A DNA stretch of 5,127 nucleotides, taken from an uncultured Opitutia bacterium. GTDB taxonomy: Bacteria > Verrucomicrobiota > Verrucomicrobiia > Opitutales > UBA953. Shown here one piece after another: positions 1-5,031 of this stretch; position 1 is the stretch's first letter, and each line of letters begins with the position of its first letter. The DNA lies in the NCBI GenBank assembly GCA_903910245.1, contig CAIVYX010000122.1, positions 1-5,127 on the forward strand, in the 5' to 3' direction. The notes beneath the pieces are model-generated. The model ran no database searches. It saw nothing but the letters and a program-made list of their open reading frames with translations, and was not told the DNA's origin. The position numbers were made by a program, and so were the translations under genes.

Positions 1-86
1 GCGAGTTTATCCGAGACGAAGGCGGCTAGGTCCTCGGCGGTGCCAAGGAATTCCTCGTCGTTTAGTTGGGCGGAGAGCTTGAGCAT
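1..86 (-). CDS. Hypothetical protein, N-terminal fragment (runs off left edge)
   Basis: This minus-strand frame opens at ATG 86-84 and stays open to the window edge, giving about 28 residues. It begins MLKLSAQLNDEEF and continues with an acidic, probably helical stretch. I do not recognise the family. Codon third positions after this ATG are mostly G or C, as in the other genes here. The in-frame codons between a second possible ATG (119-117) and ATG 86 have mixed third positions, which favours ATG 86. An in-frame stop at 158-156 limits any further extension. No Shine-Dalgarno sequence is evident. It lies downstream of the amt1 terminator and has a possible promoter of its own at 133-159, so it is probably an independent unit. 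The call rests only on an open frame with suitable codon use, so it is tentative. Confidence 0.5.
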   Translation of the reverse strand, partial: MLKLSAQLNDEEFLGTAEDLAAFVSDKL

Positions 87-132
87 AGTCGTCGAATAGA
101 GACATTCTGCTGTCAGCATCTCGGAAAGGGCA

Positions 133-159
133 ATAATATAGTGAAAACGCGACTGTCAG
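133..159 (-). promoter_or_regulatory. Possible sigma-70-type promoter for the left-edge gene
   Basis: On the minus strand CTGACA (159-154) is followed after 15 nt by TATTAT (138-133), in a locally AT-rich stretch between the amt1 terminator and the left-edge gene. Transcription would begin near 126, leaving a leader of about 40 nt before ATG 86. The spacer is shorter than the usual 16-18 nt, so this is a weak call. Confidence 0.3.
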
Positions 160-167
160 ATTAACCC

Positions 168-204
168 TAAAAAGAAGCAGGCCGTCCGGTATCGGACGGC
201 CTGC
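168..204 (-). terminator. Rho-independent terminator of amt1
   Basis: A perfect 12-bp stem (177-188 with 193-204) encloses a 4-nt loop at 189-192. On the minus strand it is followed at once by TTCTTTTT (176-169). It starts 24 nt after the amt1 stop codon and has the classic GC-rich stem plus T-tract form, so it should end amt1 transcription before the left-edge gene. Confidence 0.93.
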
Positions 205-228
205 GAGCCGGCTCCCTCAGAGGGGGGC

Positions 229-1761
229 TTAGGAATTGTGGCTGTAGCCTTCTTCGCCGTGGTCCGAGATATCCAGGCCGCGGGCTTCCTCTTCTTCGGT
301 CGGGCGGAGGCCGATCAGGGCCTTCACCAGGTAGGCGAGGATCGCGGTGGCGACCAAGGAGATGATCAGCGTGACGATGATCGCCTTGAACTGTTCGATG
401 TACAGGGTCTTTCCCGCGATGATGTCCTTAAGGTTCGTGTTCAGGTTGCCGTTGACGTCAGCCGTGGCGTAGATGCCGGTCACGATGGCGCCGAGGGTAC
501 CGCCGACCGCGTGGACGCCGAAGGTATCGAGCGCGTCGTCATAGCCGAGCTTGGACTTCATGTAGACCACGGCCAGGAAGGGGACCACGCCGGCGAGGAC
601 GCCGATCAGGACCGCGGTGTTAGCGGAGACGAAGCCCGCGGCGGGCGTGATCACAACTAAGCCAGCGACAGCGCCCGAGCAGAAGCCCAGGACGCTGGCG
701 TGCTTACGGATAATCCATTCGAGGGCGGCCCAGGTGAAGGCACCGACCGCGGCGGCGAGCGTCGTGGTGGTGAAGGCCTGAGCAGCGACGCCATCGGCAG
801 CGAGCGCCGAGCCCGCGTTGAAGCCGTACCAGCCGACCCAGAGCATACCGGTACCGACCGCGCAGAGCACCATGCTGTGGGGCGTCATAGCCTTCTTACC
901 GAAGCCGATGCGGGGTCCGAGGATGATGCAGAGCAGGAGCGCGGACCAACCGGAGGTCATGTGCACCACGGTGCCGCCGGCGAAGTCGATCGCCTTGATG
1001 GCAGCCTTGGCGTTCCAGACGCCGTTCATGTCACCAGTGATGCCCCAGATCGCGTGGGCCATCGGGAAGTAGACGAGGAACATCCAACCGAGCATAAAGA
1101 GCATGACCGCGGAGAACTTCATGCGTTCGGCGATGGCGCCGACGATGAGGGCCGGGGTAATAATCGCGAACATCATCTGGTACATCGAGAACACGTTCTG
1201 GGAGATCCAGTAAGCGTAGTCGGTGTTCGGGGCGGAGTTCACGCCGTTAAGGAAGAAGAACTCGCTGCCTCCGAAGATGTGTCCGAGGAAGGTGCCGTCG
1301 AAGCTCTTACCGAAGACTAGGGAGTAACCCACGGCCCACCAGAGAATCGCGACCATGCCCGCCAGGCCAAAGCACTGGGCGACGACGGAGAGGATGTTCT
1401 TCGCGCGGACTAGGCCGCCGTAGAAGAGGAAGAGGCCGGGGAGCGTCATGAAGAGCACCAAGGCGGCGCAAATCATCATGAAGCCGTTATGGCCGGGAGC
1501 CGCGACGCCGACGGTCGGCGTGGTGAGTCCGGCCGGGATGGCGCCCTTCGCATCCTTAAGAGAGGCGGTAGGATCGCCGTTACCGATAGCGGCCTCGAGG
1601 CCGGCAATGCGCTGTTCGAGCGAAGGAGCCGGAGGTGGCGGAGGGGTTTTGGCCGCTTCGACGGCGGGTGCAGCCGCCGGGGCGGGTGCGTTCTGCGCGG
1701 ACGACAGGTAAGGCACTGCCGCCAGAGCGAGGATGGTGAGAGTTCGTAGCAGGGAGTTCAT
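229..1761 (-). CDS. amt: Ammonium transporter (Amt/MEP/Rh family) with signal peptide and N-terminal extension
   Basis: This 510-residue inner-membrane protein is an ammonium channel of the AmtB type. Residues 1-22 look like a cleavable signal peptide (cleavage near SSA|QNA). They are followed by an Ala/Pro-rich periplasmic linker with a five-proline run (about 23-47), a short helical piece (48-60) and a linker up to TM1, which starts near residue 93. The core then follows the family pattern: GLFLFYGGLVR (109-119), AERMKFSA (211-218) and DFAGG (259-263). By alignment with E. coli AmtB from memory, the key residues are present: pore-gate Phe F198 (F107), W239 (W148), D259 (D160), twin histidines H267 and H417 (H168/H318), F314 (F215) and S318 (S219). 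The tail GLRPTEEEEARGLD-SDHGEEGY matches the P-II-binding C-terminus. Length beyond the usual 400-430 residues comes from the N-terminal extension. The start is supported by the signal peptide and by the sigma-54 promoter just upstream. It is the downstream paralogue of the amt gene at 1902-3179. Confidence 0.97.
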   Translation of the reverse strand: MNSLLRTLTILALAAVPYLSSAQNAPAPAAAPAVEAAKTPPPPPAPSLEQRIAGLEAAIGNGDPTASLKDAKGAIPAGLTTPTVGVAAPGHNGFMMICAALVLFMTLPGLFLFYGGLVRAKNILSVVAQCFGLAGMVAILWWAVGYSLVFGKSFDGTFLGHIFGGSEFFFLNGVNSAPNTDYAYWISQNVFSMYQMMFAIITPALIVGAIAERMKFSAVMLFMLGWMFLVYFPMAHAIWGITGDMNGVWNAKAAIKAIDFAGGTVVHMTSGWSALLLCIILGPRIGFGKKAMTPHSMVLCAVGTGMLWVGWYGFNAGSALAADGVAAQAFTTTTLAAAVGAFTWAALEWIIRKHASVLGFCSGAVAGLVVITPAAGFVSANTAVLIGVLAGVVPFLAVVYMKSKLGYDDALDTFGVHAVGGTLGAIVTGIYATADVNGNLNTNLKDIIAGKTLYIEQFKAIIVTLIISLVATAILAYLVKALIGLRPTEEEEARGLDISDHGEEGYSHNS

Positions 1762-1774
1762 GGCGAGTGCTCTT

Positions 1775-1792
1775 TCGCAACCCCCGTGCCAA
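1775..1792 (-). promoter_or_regulatory. Sigma-54 (-24/-12) promoter of amt1
   Basis: The minus strand reads TTGGCACG, four G residues, then TTGC (1792-1777). This matches the RpoN consensus TGGCACG-N4-TTGCW in all but the last weak position. The invariant GG (1790-1789) and GC (1778-1777) are exactly 12 nt apart. The predicted start site is about 1765, only about 4 nt before ATG 1761. RpoN promoters need an enhancer-binding activator such as NtrC, so nitrogen-limited expression is inferred. Confidence 0.88.
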
Positions 1793-1827
1793 CCGCCACC
1801 TTTCTAGCCGATGACTTGAATGTGCTC

Positions 1828-1885
1828 AAAAAACAACTGACGCCGCCCGCAACTCTGCTCGAAAGAAAGCAGCCGTGCGGGCGGC
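1828..1885 (-). terminator. Hairpin terminator downstream of amt2
   Basis: A 10-bp GC-rich perfect inverted repeat (1876-1885 with 1842-1851) encloses a 24-nt region that can itself form an inner CTGCT/AGCAG stem. On the minus strand a run of six T residues (1833-1828) follows the stem after an 8-nt gap. It starts 16 nt past the amt2 stop codon. The gap before the T-run is longer than in a textbook terminator, so it may be leaky. The repeat is also centred about 98 nt upstream of the predicted amt1 start, a normal position for an RpoN activator site. Confidence 0.7.
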
Positions 1886-1901
1886 AACCATCCAAAGTGA
1901 C

Positions 1902-3179
1902 TTAATTATGGTTATAGCCTTCTTCGCCGTGGTCCGAGATGTCGAGGCCCTGAGCCTCACCTTCCTCCGAAGCCCGCAGGCCGATGGTCGCCGCGACAAT
2001 CTTTGCGATGATCCAGGTCATGATGAGCGAAACAGCGATGCAAAGCAGCATGGCGAGGAGCTGGCCCTTGAGCAGGCCTTTTGAAATCAGCGCGCCACCG
2101 GTCGGATTCACCTGAGCGCTCATGAGCAGAGCGGTCGCGAGCGCTCCGATGGTGCCACCGACGCCGTGTACGCCGAAGGTATCCAGCGCATCATCGTAGC
2201 CGAACTTCGGCTTGAGCACCGAGCAGGCCCAGTAGGAAAGCGTTCCGGCGAGTAGGCCGATGACCACGGCAGAGCCACCAGACACGAAGCCGGCGGCGTT
2301 GGTCACGGTGGCGAGACCGGCAATGGCGCCGGAGCAAAGTCCGAGCACGGAAATCTTTCCACGATGCAGTTTTTCGACGACCGCCCAGGCGAGGGTGGCG
2401 GTGGCGGCACCGAGCGTCGTCGTCAGGAAGGCTTGGATAGCGATGCCGTCGGCCGCCAGCGCTGAACCGGCGTTGAAGCCATACCAGCCTGCCCAAAGTA
2501 GGCCTGTGCCGATGACGCAAAGCACCATGCTGTGCGGGGTCATCGGGCGTTTGCCGAAACCGGCGCGCGGGCCGACGAGAATGCAGAGGAGCAGGGCGGA
2601 CCAGCCCGAAGTCATATGGACGACGATGCCGCCGGCGAAGTCCGCGGCCTTGAAAGCGGCGTCGGCGTTGGCGATGCCGGAGAAGTCCCCGGTGGCACCC
2701 CAGACGGCGTGCGCGACGGGGTAGTAGACGAGGATCGTCCAAAGGAAGGAGAAGAGCATCACTGCGGAGAACTTCATGCGCTCGGCGACGGCGCCGATGA
2801 TGAGGGCCGGCGTGATGGCTGCGAACATGGCCTGGAAGAGGGCGAATGTAGCCCCAGATATCCGGGAATCATAGCTACTCGACTCGGCGCCGAGGCCGAC
2901 GAAACCGAAATGTTCGGCGCCTCCAAAGATGTGTCCGATGAGGCTACCGGCGTAGCCTTTTCCAAAGACGAGGCTGTAACCGAAGCCCCACCACATCAGG
3001 ACGCCCATGGCGGTCAGGGCTAGGCACTGGGCGGCGATCGAGAGTACGTTCTTGCTGCGGACCAAGCCGCCGTAGAAGAGGAAGAGGCCCGGGATACACA
3101 TCATCAGGACCAGCGCCGTGCTCACTAGAACCCAGGCGTTATCACCGGCGGAAGGAACAGGAGTGGCAGAAATAAGCAT
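1902..3179 (-). CDS. amt: Ammonium transporter (Amt/MEP/Rh family), compact paralogue
   Basis: This 425-residue ammonium channel of the inner membrane is paralogous to the product of 229-1761. The N-terminus is short (MLISATPVPSAGDNAW) and runs straight into TM1 at about residue 15, with no signal peptide or linker. Family motifs and pore residues, numbered from this start and aligned to E. coli AmtB from memory, are GLFLFYGGLVR (31-41), F119 (F107), W160 (W148), D180 in DFAGG (D160), H188 (H168), F235 and S239 in GFNAGS (F215, S219) and H338 in FGVH (H318). The tail GLRASEEGEAQGLD-SDHGEEGY is the expected P-II-binding C-terminus. The frame stays open upstream to a TTG at 3230, but that start would lie upstream of the sigma-54 promoter and add a sequence with no Amt character, so ATG 3179 is preferred. 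It is transcribed towards amt1, with a hairpin between them, and diverges from the envelope gene at 3275. Confidence 0.97.
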   Translation of the reverse strand: MLISATPVPSAGDNAWVLVSTALVLMMCIPGLFLFYGGLVRSKNVLSIAAQCLALTAMGVLMWWGFGYSLVFGKGYAGSLIGHIFGGAEHFGFVGLGAESSSYDSRISGATFALFQAMFAAITPALIIGAVAERMKFSAVMLFSFLWTILVYYPVAHAVWGATGDFSGIANADAAFKAADFAGGIVVHMTSGWSALLLCILVGPRAGFGKRPMTPHSMVLCVIGTGLLWAGWYGFNAGSALAADGIAIQAFLTTTLGAATATLAWAVVEKLHRGKISVLGLCSGAIAGLATVTNAAGFVSGGSAVVIGLLAGTLSYWACSVLKPKFGYDDALDTFGVHGVGGTIGALATALLMSAQVNPTGGALISKGLLKGQLLAMLLCIAVSLIMTWIIAKIVAATIGLRASEEGEAQGLDISDHGEEGYNHN

Positions 3180-3193
3180 AATGCGTTTTATTA

Positions 3194-3209
3194 AGCAAAA
3201 TCTGTGCCA
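3194..3209 (-). promoter_or_regulatory. Sigma-54 (-24/-12) promoter of amt2
   Basis: The minus strand reads TGGCAC-AGATT-TTGCT (3209-3194), a full match to the RpoN consensus TGGCAC-N5-TTGCW. GG (3208-3207) and GC (3196-3195) have the required 12-nt spacing. The predicted start is about 3183, 4 nt before ATG 3179. The distance from the -12 C to the ATG is 16 nt, identical to that at amt1. This site also fixes the amt2 start at 3179. Confidence 0.92.
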
Positions 3210-3224
3210 CAAAATAATCAGGGC

Positions 3225-3240
3225 GGGCAACTCGCTTGCC
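3225..3240 (+). promoter_or_regulatory. Candidate sigma-54-like promoter of the divergent envelope gene (palindromic)
   Basis: The plus strand has GGCAA-CTCGC-TTGCC (3226-3240). It keeps the GG (3226-3227) and GC (3238-3239) of an RpoN promoter at the right 12-nt spacing, plus GGCA and TTGC, and misses consensus at the first T and at the C of TGGCAC. A start near 3251 would give a 24-nt leader containing AGGATAG. The motif is a perfect 5-bp inverted repeat, so it reads similarly on the minus strand and could instead be a regulator-binding site. Confidence 0.4.
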
Positions 3241-3274
3241 TTCGTCGAATTTCAGGATAGATTTGTTTTTAACC

Positions 3275-4174
3275 ATGAAAAGCCTGCTTAAAGTTGAGCA
3301 TGCTGCCTTATTTTGTGCATTATTTTCCGCACAACTTTCGGCAGTAGAACCATCCCCAGCCAAGAACTGGGTGTTGGTCGCCGATTACCAGTACCGTGAT
3401 TCCGATGCCGTCAGTCACTCTGGGGGCGTCGCCGGCGAGTTCGGCCGTTCTCGGACGGGCGCCGAGCTCATCTACCAGACGCCAGATCGGGCCGTCGACC
3501 TGGAGTGGTATCAGTACACCAATCGTTTCAGCGGGGCGATCGCCGGGACCGACCGTTCTTATGGTGACACGACCGACGTCATGGTCACGGGCTTCCGGCA
3601 GTGGGATTGGAACCAGAAGTATGGAGTCCAGCTCATCTATGCCTTGGAGTTCGCAGCCGAAGAGGGCGTGAGCCTAGGGAGTTCGCACCGCTGGGGCCTG
3701 GGTGCCGCCGTGCGCTGGCGCCCCGATGCCGAGACCGACATCGCGTTTGGCGTGTTGCTGGAGGATCGCTTCGAGGCTTCCCTACTGCCCATCCCTTATC
3801 TCAAGGCTACCTGGCGTCCGTGTCAGTACGCCGAGGTCGAGCTGCGTGTCACCGGCCTGCAGAACGGCATCATCGTCCGCGGCTTCCTGACGGAGGACCA
3901 TGCGACCACGGTCGACCTCACCGTTGCCTACGAAACGCTGAGCTTTGCGCTCACCGACGGCAGCTACGGTTCGCGAGCCGTGGCCATCGGCGAAGTGCCG
4001 ATTCGGATCGGCGTGACGCAGTTCCTGGAAAAGTCCGGCACTTGGTTCGTGCGCGGCTCCGCCGAATGGGTCGCCTATGCGCGGCACAGTTTCAAGCATG
4101 ACGGCGAGACGCAGGGCGCATTCCAGCCCGGAGCCCAGTGGGGCGTGGCCGCGCGCGTCGGCGCCCGCTTCTAA
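3275..4174 (+). CDS. Secreted, probable outer-membrane beta-barrel protein
   Basis: This 299-residue protein begins with a signal peptide (MKSLLK, then a hydrophobic segment, with likely cleavage after LSA at residue 23). The mature part has no long hydrophobic helix. It is built of alternating-residue strands with many aromatic girdle residues (YQYRD, WYQYTNRF, WDWNQKYGVQLIYALEF, HRWGLGAAVRW) and ends in VAARVGARF, whose terminal Phe is typical of the last strand of outer-membrane barrels. These features indicate an outer-membrane barrel of about 12-14 strands, possibly a channel. It faintly recalls uncharacterised barrel families such as DUF6268, but I cannot assign one. ATG 3275 is chosen over an in-frame TTG at 3236 because it begins exactly at the signal peptide. 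It diverges from amt2 across 95 bp, so shared nitrogen control is plausible. The first 70 bases are AT-rich compared with the GC-rich body. Its TAA directly abuts the TAA of the next gene on the other strand. Confidence 0.85.
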   Translation: MKSLLKVEHAALFCALFSAQLSAVEPSPAKNWVLVADYQYRDSDAVSHSGGVAGEFGRSRTGAELIYQTPDRAVDLEWYQYTNRFSGAIAGTDRSYGDTTDVMVTGFRQWDWNQKYGVQLIYALEFAAEEGVSLGSSHRWGLGAAVRWRPDAETDIAFGVLLEDRFEASLLPIPYLKATWRPCQYAEVELRVTGLQNGIIVRGFLTEDHATTVDLTVAYETLSFALTDGSYGSRAVAIGEVPIRIGVTQFLEKSGTWFVRGSAEWVAYARHSFKHDGETQGAFQPGAQWGVAARVGARF

Positions 4175-4408
4175 TTAGGCTGCGGCCGCCTGCAGCCATT
4201 CGTCGCGACGGTGGATGGCCAGTTCGCGGTCGTGCGTCCGGAGCGAACGGCGGACGCGGCGCTTGGTGAAGTCCGGGAGGTGCTCGGTGTAGTGGAGCCA
4301 CCAGGTCCCGTTGTTGTTCCAGAGGTGGTGCAGGCGGTTGTCCTCGCTGACGCGGATGGACAGTTTTGGGGCGGGCGGACGGGCGGTGGTGTCGTTGGTA
4401 TTGATCAT
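4175..4408 (-). CDS. Small protein resembling an orphan integrase arm-binding (N-terminal) domain
   Basis: This 77-residue protein has a disordered N-terminus (1-20). A strand-rich segment with W-N-N-N-G-T-W-W-L-H-Y-T (30-41) follows, then F-T-K-R-R-V-R-R-S-L-R-T-H-D and a helix containing A-I-H-R-R-D-E-W. A three-stranded sheet plus helix, with the pattern GTWW...RVRRSL.T.D...A...RD, is the look of the amino-terminal arm-type DNA-binding domain of tyrosine recombinases. No core-binding or catalytic domain (R-H-R-Y) follows: the frame stops after AAAA. It may therefore be a stand-alone DNA-binding protein or a remnant. I recall similar short proteins in Verrucomicrobia, but that is unchecked memory. 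No Shine-Dalgarno is seen before ATG 4408. A longer minus-strand frame over the same DNA (4092-4511) is a proline/arginine-rich shadow. The stop codon touches that of the convergent envelope gene inside the palindrome CTAATTAG. Confidence 0.72.
   Translation of the reverse strand: MINTNDTTARPPAPKLSIRVSEDNRLHHLWNNNGTWWLHYTEHLPDFTKRRVRRSLRTHDRELAIHRRDEWLQAAAA
4178..4197. other. Hairpin at the convergent gene junction
   Basis: GGCTGC (4178-4183) and GCAGCC (4192-4197) form a perfect 6-bp stem with an 8-nt loop, just past the envelope-gene stop codon and within the 3' end of the small minus-strand gene. There is no T-tract on either strand, so termination is only a possibility. Confidence 0.3.
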
Positions 4409-4455
4409 GGTGGGCGGCGGTGAAAGAGGCGCGCATCACGATTAATCCACGAGGG

Positions 4456-4461
4456 ATTGTA
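4456..4461 (-). promoter_or_regulatory. Possible -10 box for the small DNA-binding-like gene
   Basis: TACAAT on the minus strand (4461-4456) differs from TATAAT at one position and would give a leader of about 40 nt to ATG 4408. No clear -35 is present. The hairpin repeat at 4467-4478 occupies part of the spacer, which could allow a regulator to act there. Confidence 0.3.
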
Positions 4462-4467
4462 TTTGTA

Positions 4468-4501
4468 GCCTTTCGGCTCTCATCTCGGCGCCTTTCGGCT
4501 C
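4468..4501. repeat. Two direct copies of a 12-nt hairpin-forming repeat
   Basis: GCCTTTCGGCTC occurs at 4468-4479 and again at 4490-4501, a period of 22 nt. On the minus strand each copy reads GCC-GAAA-GGC, a short stem closed by a GNRA-type tetraloop. The copy at 4467-4478 extends to a 4-bp stem (AGCC-GAAA-GGCT). Both lie just upstream of, or within, the likely promoter of the small minus-strand gene. Confidence 0.65.
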
Positions 4502-4717
4502 CGATAACCACCGCGGCCCTTGGGGGCTCGGTTGGTGCAGGTTCGGCTTTCGCCCGTCCTGCTCGTAATGCGTCTGATAATGAACTGCCGGTACTATGGG
4601 CGGCGGGGCTGGGGAAAGCAAGTCCGCCGTGGGTTGCAGAGTGTCATAAGAACCGTGGGTTTCCGACCGGTCGCCCGGGGCTTGCGGCCGGAGGACGAGT
4701 ACTTCAGCGTGTTCTCG

Positions 4718-4981
4718 ATGGGTTTCTTCCGCTTCCGCAAAACAATCTCACTCGGGAAATTCTTCCGGATCAATGTTTCGAAGACTGGAGCTTCGTTGTC
4801 GGCCGGCCGTCCCGGCGCGACGGTCAACGTGCGCAAGGATCGCGTCGACGGTACGGTGGGAATTCCTGGCAGCGGACTTTCTTATAAGGAACGTCTTTCG
4901 AATCGCGGTTGCGCATCAGTGCTCGTCTTCGCGCTCATGCTCGCGTCCGCGCTCGCGGGCGTTGTCGCCTGGGCGCGCTGA
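4718..4981 (+). CDS. DUF4236 domain protein with a C-terminal membrane segment
   Basis: This 87-residue protein matches the DUF4236 pattern along its first 60 residues: MGFFRFRK, then F-R-I-N-V-S-K-T-G (16-24), a glycine-bearing strand segment (A-G-R-P-G-A, 29-34) and the closing T-V-G-I-P-G-S-G-L-S-Y (46-56). The function of this domain is not known. After it, residues about 65-84 form one hydrophobic segment ending in WAR, so the protein is probably membrane-anchored with the domain on the N-terminal side. ATG 4718 is chosen because DUF4236 proteins normally begin MGF-RFRK. An in-frame GTG at 4709 is nearer to a GGAGG at 4690-4694, but even that spacing (14 nt) is long. No operon partner is visible: the upstream gene is on the other strand, and a strong hairpin and a minus-strand tRNA follow. 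Confidence 0.82.
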   Translation: MGFFRFRKTISLGKFFRINVSKTGASLSAGRPGATVNVRKDRVDGTVGIPGSGLSYKERLSNRGCASVLVFALMLASALAGVVAWAR

Positions 4982-4990
4982 ACGCGGTCT

Positions 4991-5017
4991 CGTCGGAAGC
5001 GTTGGACGCCTCCGACG
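4991..5017. terminator. Hairpin between the DUF4236 gene and the tRNA, possible bidirectional terminator
   Basis: CGTCGGA (4991-4997) pairs with TCCGACG (5011-5017). After one A-C mismatch, GCGT (4999-5002) pairs with ACGC (5006-5009) around a 3-nt loop. It starts 9 nt after the DUF4236 stop codon and lies 14 nt beyond the tRNA 3' end, between two converging transcripts. No T-tract follows on either strand, so it may be a terminator of the T-less type or an RNA-stabilising hairpin. Confidence 0.5.
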
Positions 5018-5031
5018 ATCGTCGCCGCAAG

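Larger units (their letters stand above)
4409..4717. other. Gene-free stretch between the small DNA-binding-like gene and the DUF4236 gene
   Basis: I see no convincing gene in these 309 bases. They hold the upstream region of the minus-strand small gene, with a possible -10 box TACAAT (4461-4456), a 5-bp inverted repeat AATCC/GGATT (4444-4448, 4454-4458) and two short hairpin repeats (4468-4501). A TTGCTT-17-CATAGT promoter-like pair lies further upstream on the minus strand (4621-4593). Towards the DUF4236 gene there is GATAAT at 4576-4581 without a good -35, and GGAGG at 4690-4694. The frame of the DUF4236 gene is open back to about 4520, but the translation has no DUF4236 character. Confidence 0.5.

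Noticed and set aside
238..2084. Several plus-strand open frames opposite the amt genes (for example 238-660, 700-1320, 818-1072, 1448-1711, 1875-2084)
   Set aside because: They are antisense to well-supported Amt genes, have low-complexity Gly/Asp/Arg or Pro/Ala-rich translations and show no recognisable domain. GC-rich coding DNA commonly yields such shadows.
3180..3230. Upstream TTG start giving a 442-residue amt2 product
   Set aside because: The extra 17 residues span the sigma-54 promoter and would start upstream of its transcription start. They also lack Amt or signal-peptide character.
3236..3274. TTG start 39 nt upstream for the envelope protein
   Set aside because: It places 13 extra residues before a clear signal peptide and overlaps the candidate promoter. 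ATG 3275 begins exactly at the signal peptide.
4092..4511. 139-residue minus-strand frame overlapping the small DNA-binding-like gene
   Set aside because: The translation is rich in Pro, Arg and His without domain features. It looks like the frame-shifted shadow of the 77-residue gene.
4520..4717. N-terminal extension of the DUF4236 protein from TTG 4520
   Set aside because: The family normally begins at the MGF-RFRK motif. The upstream translation has no family similarity and the start would be a rare codon with no ribosome site.
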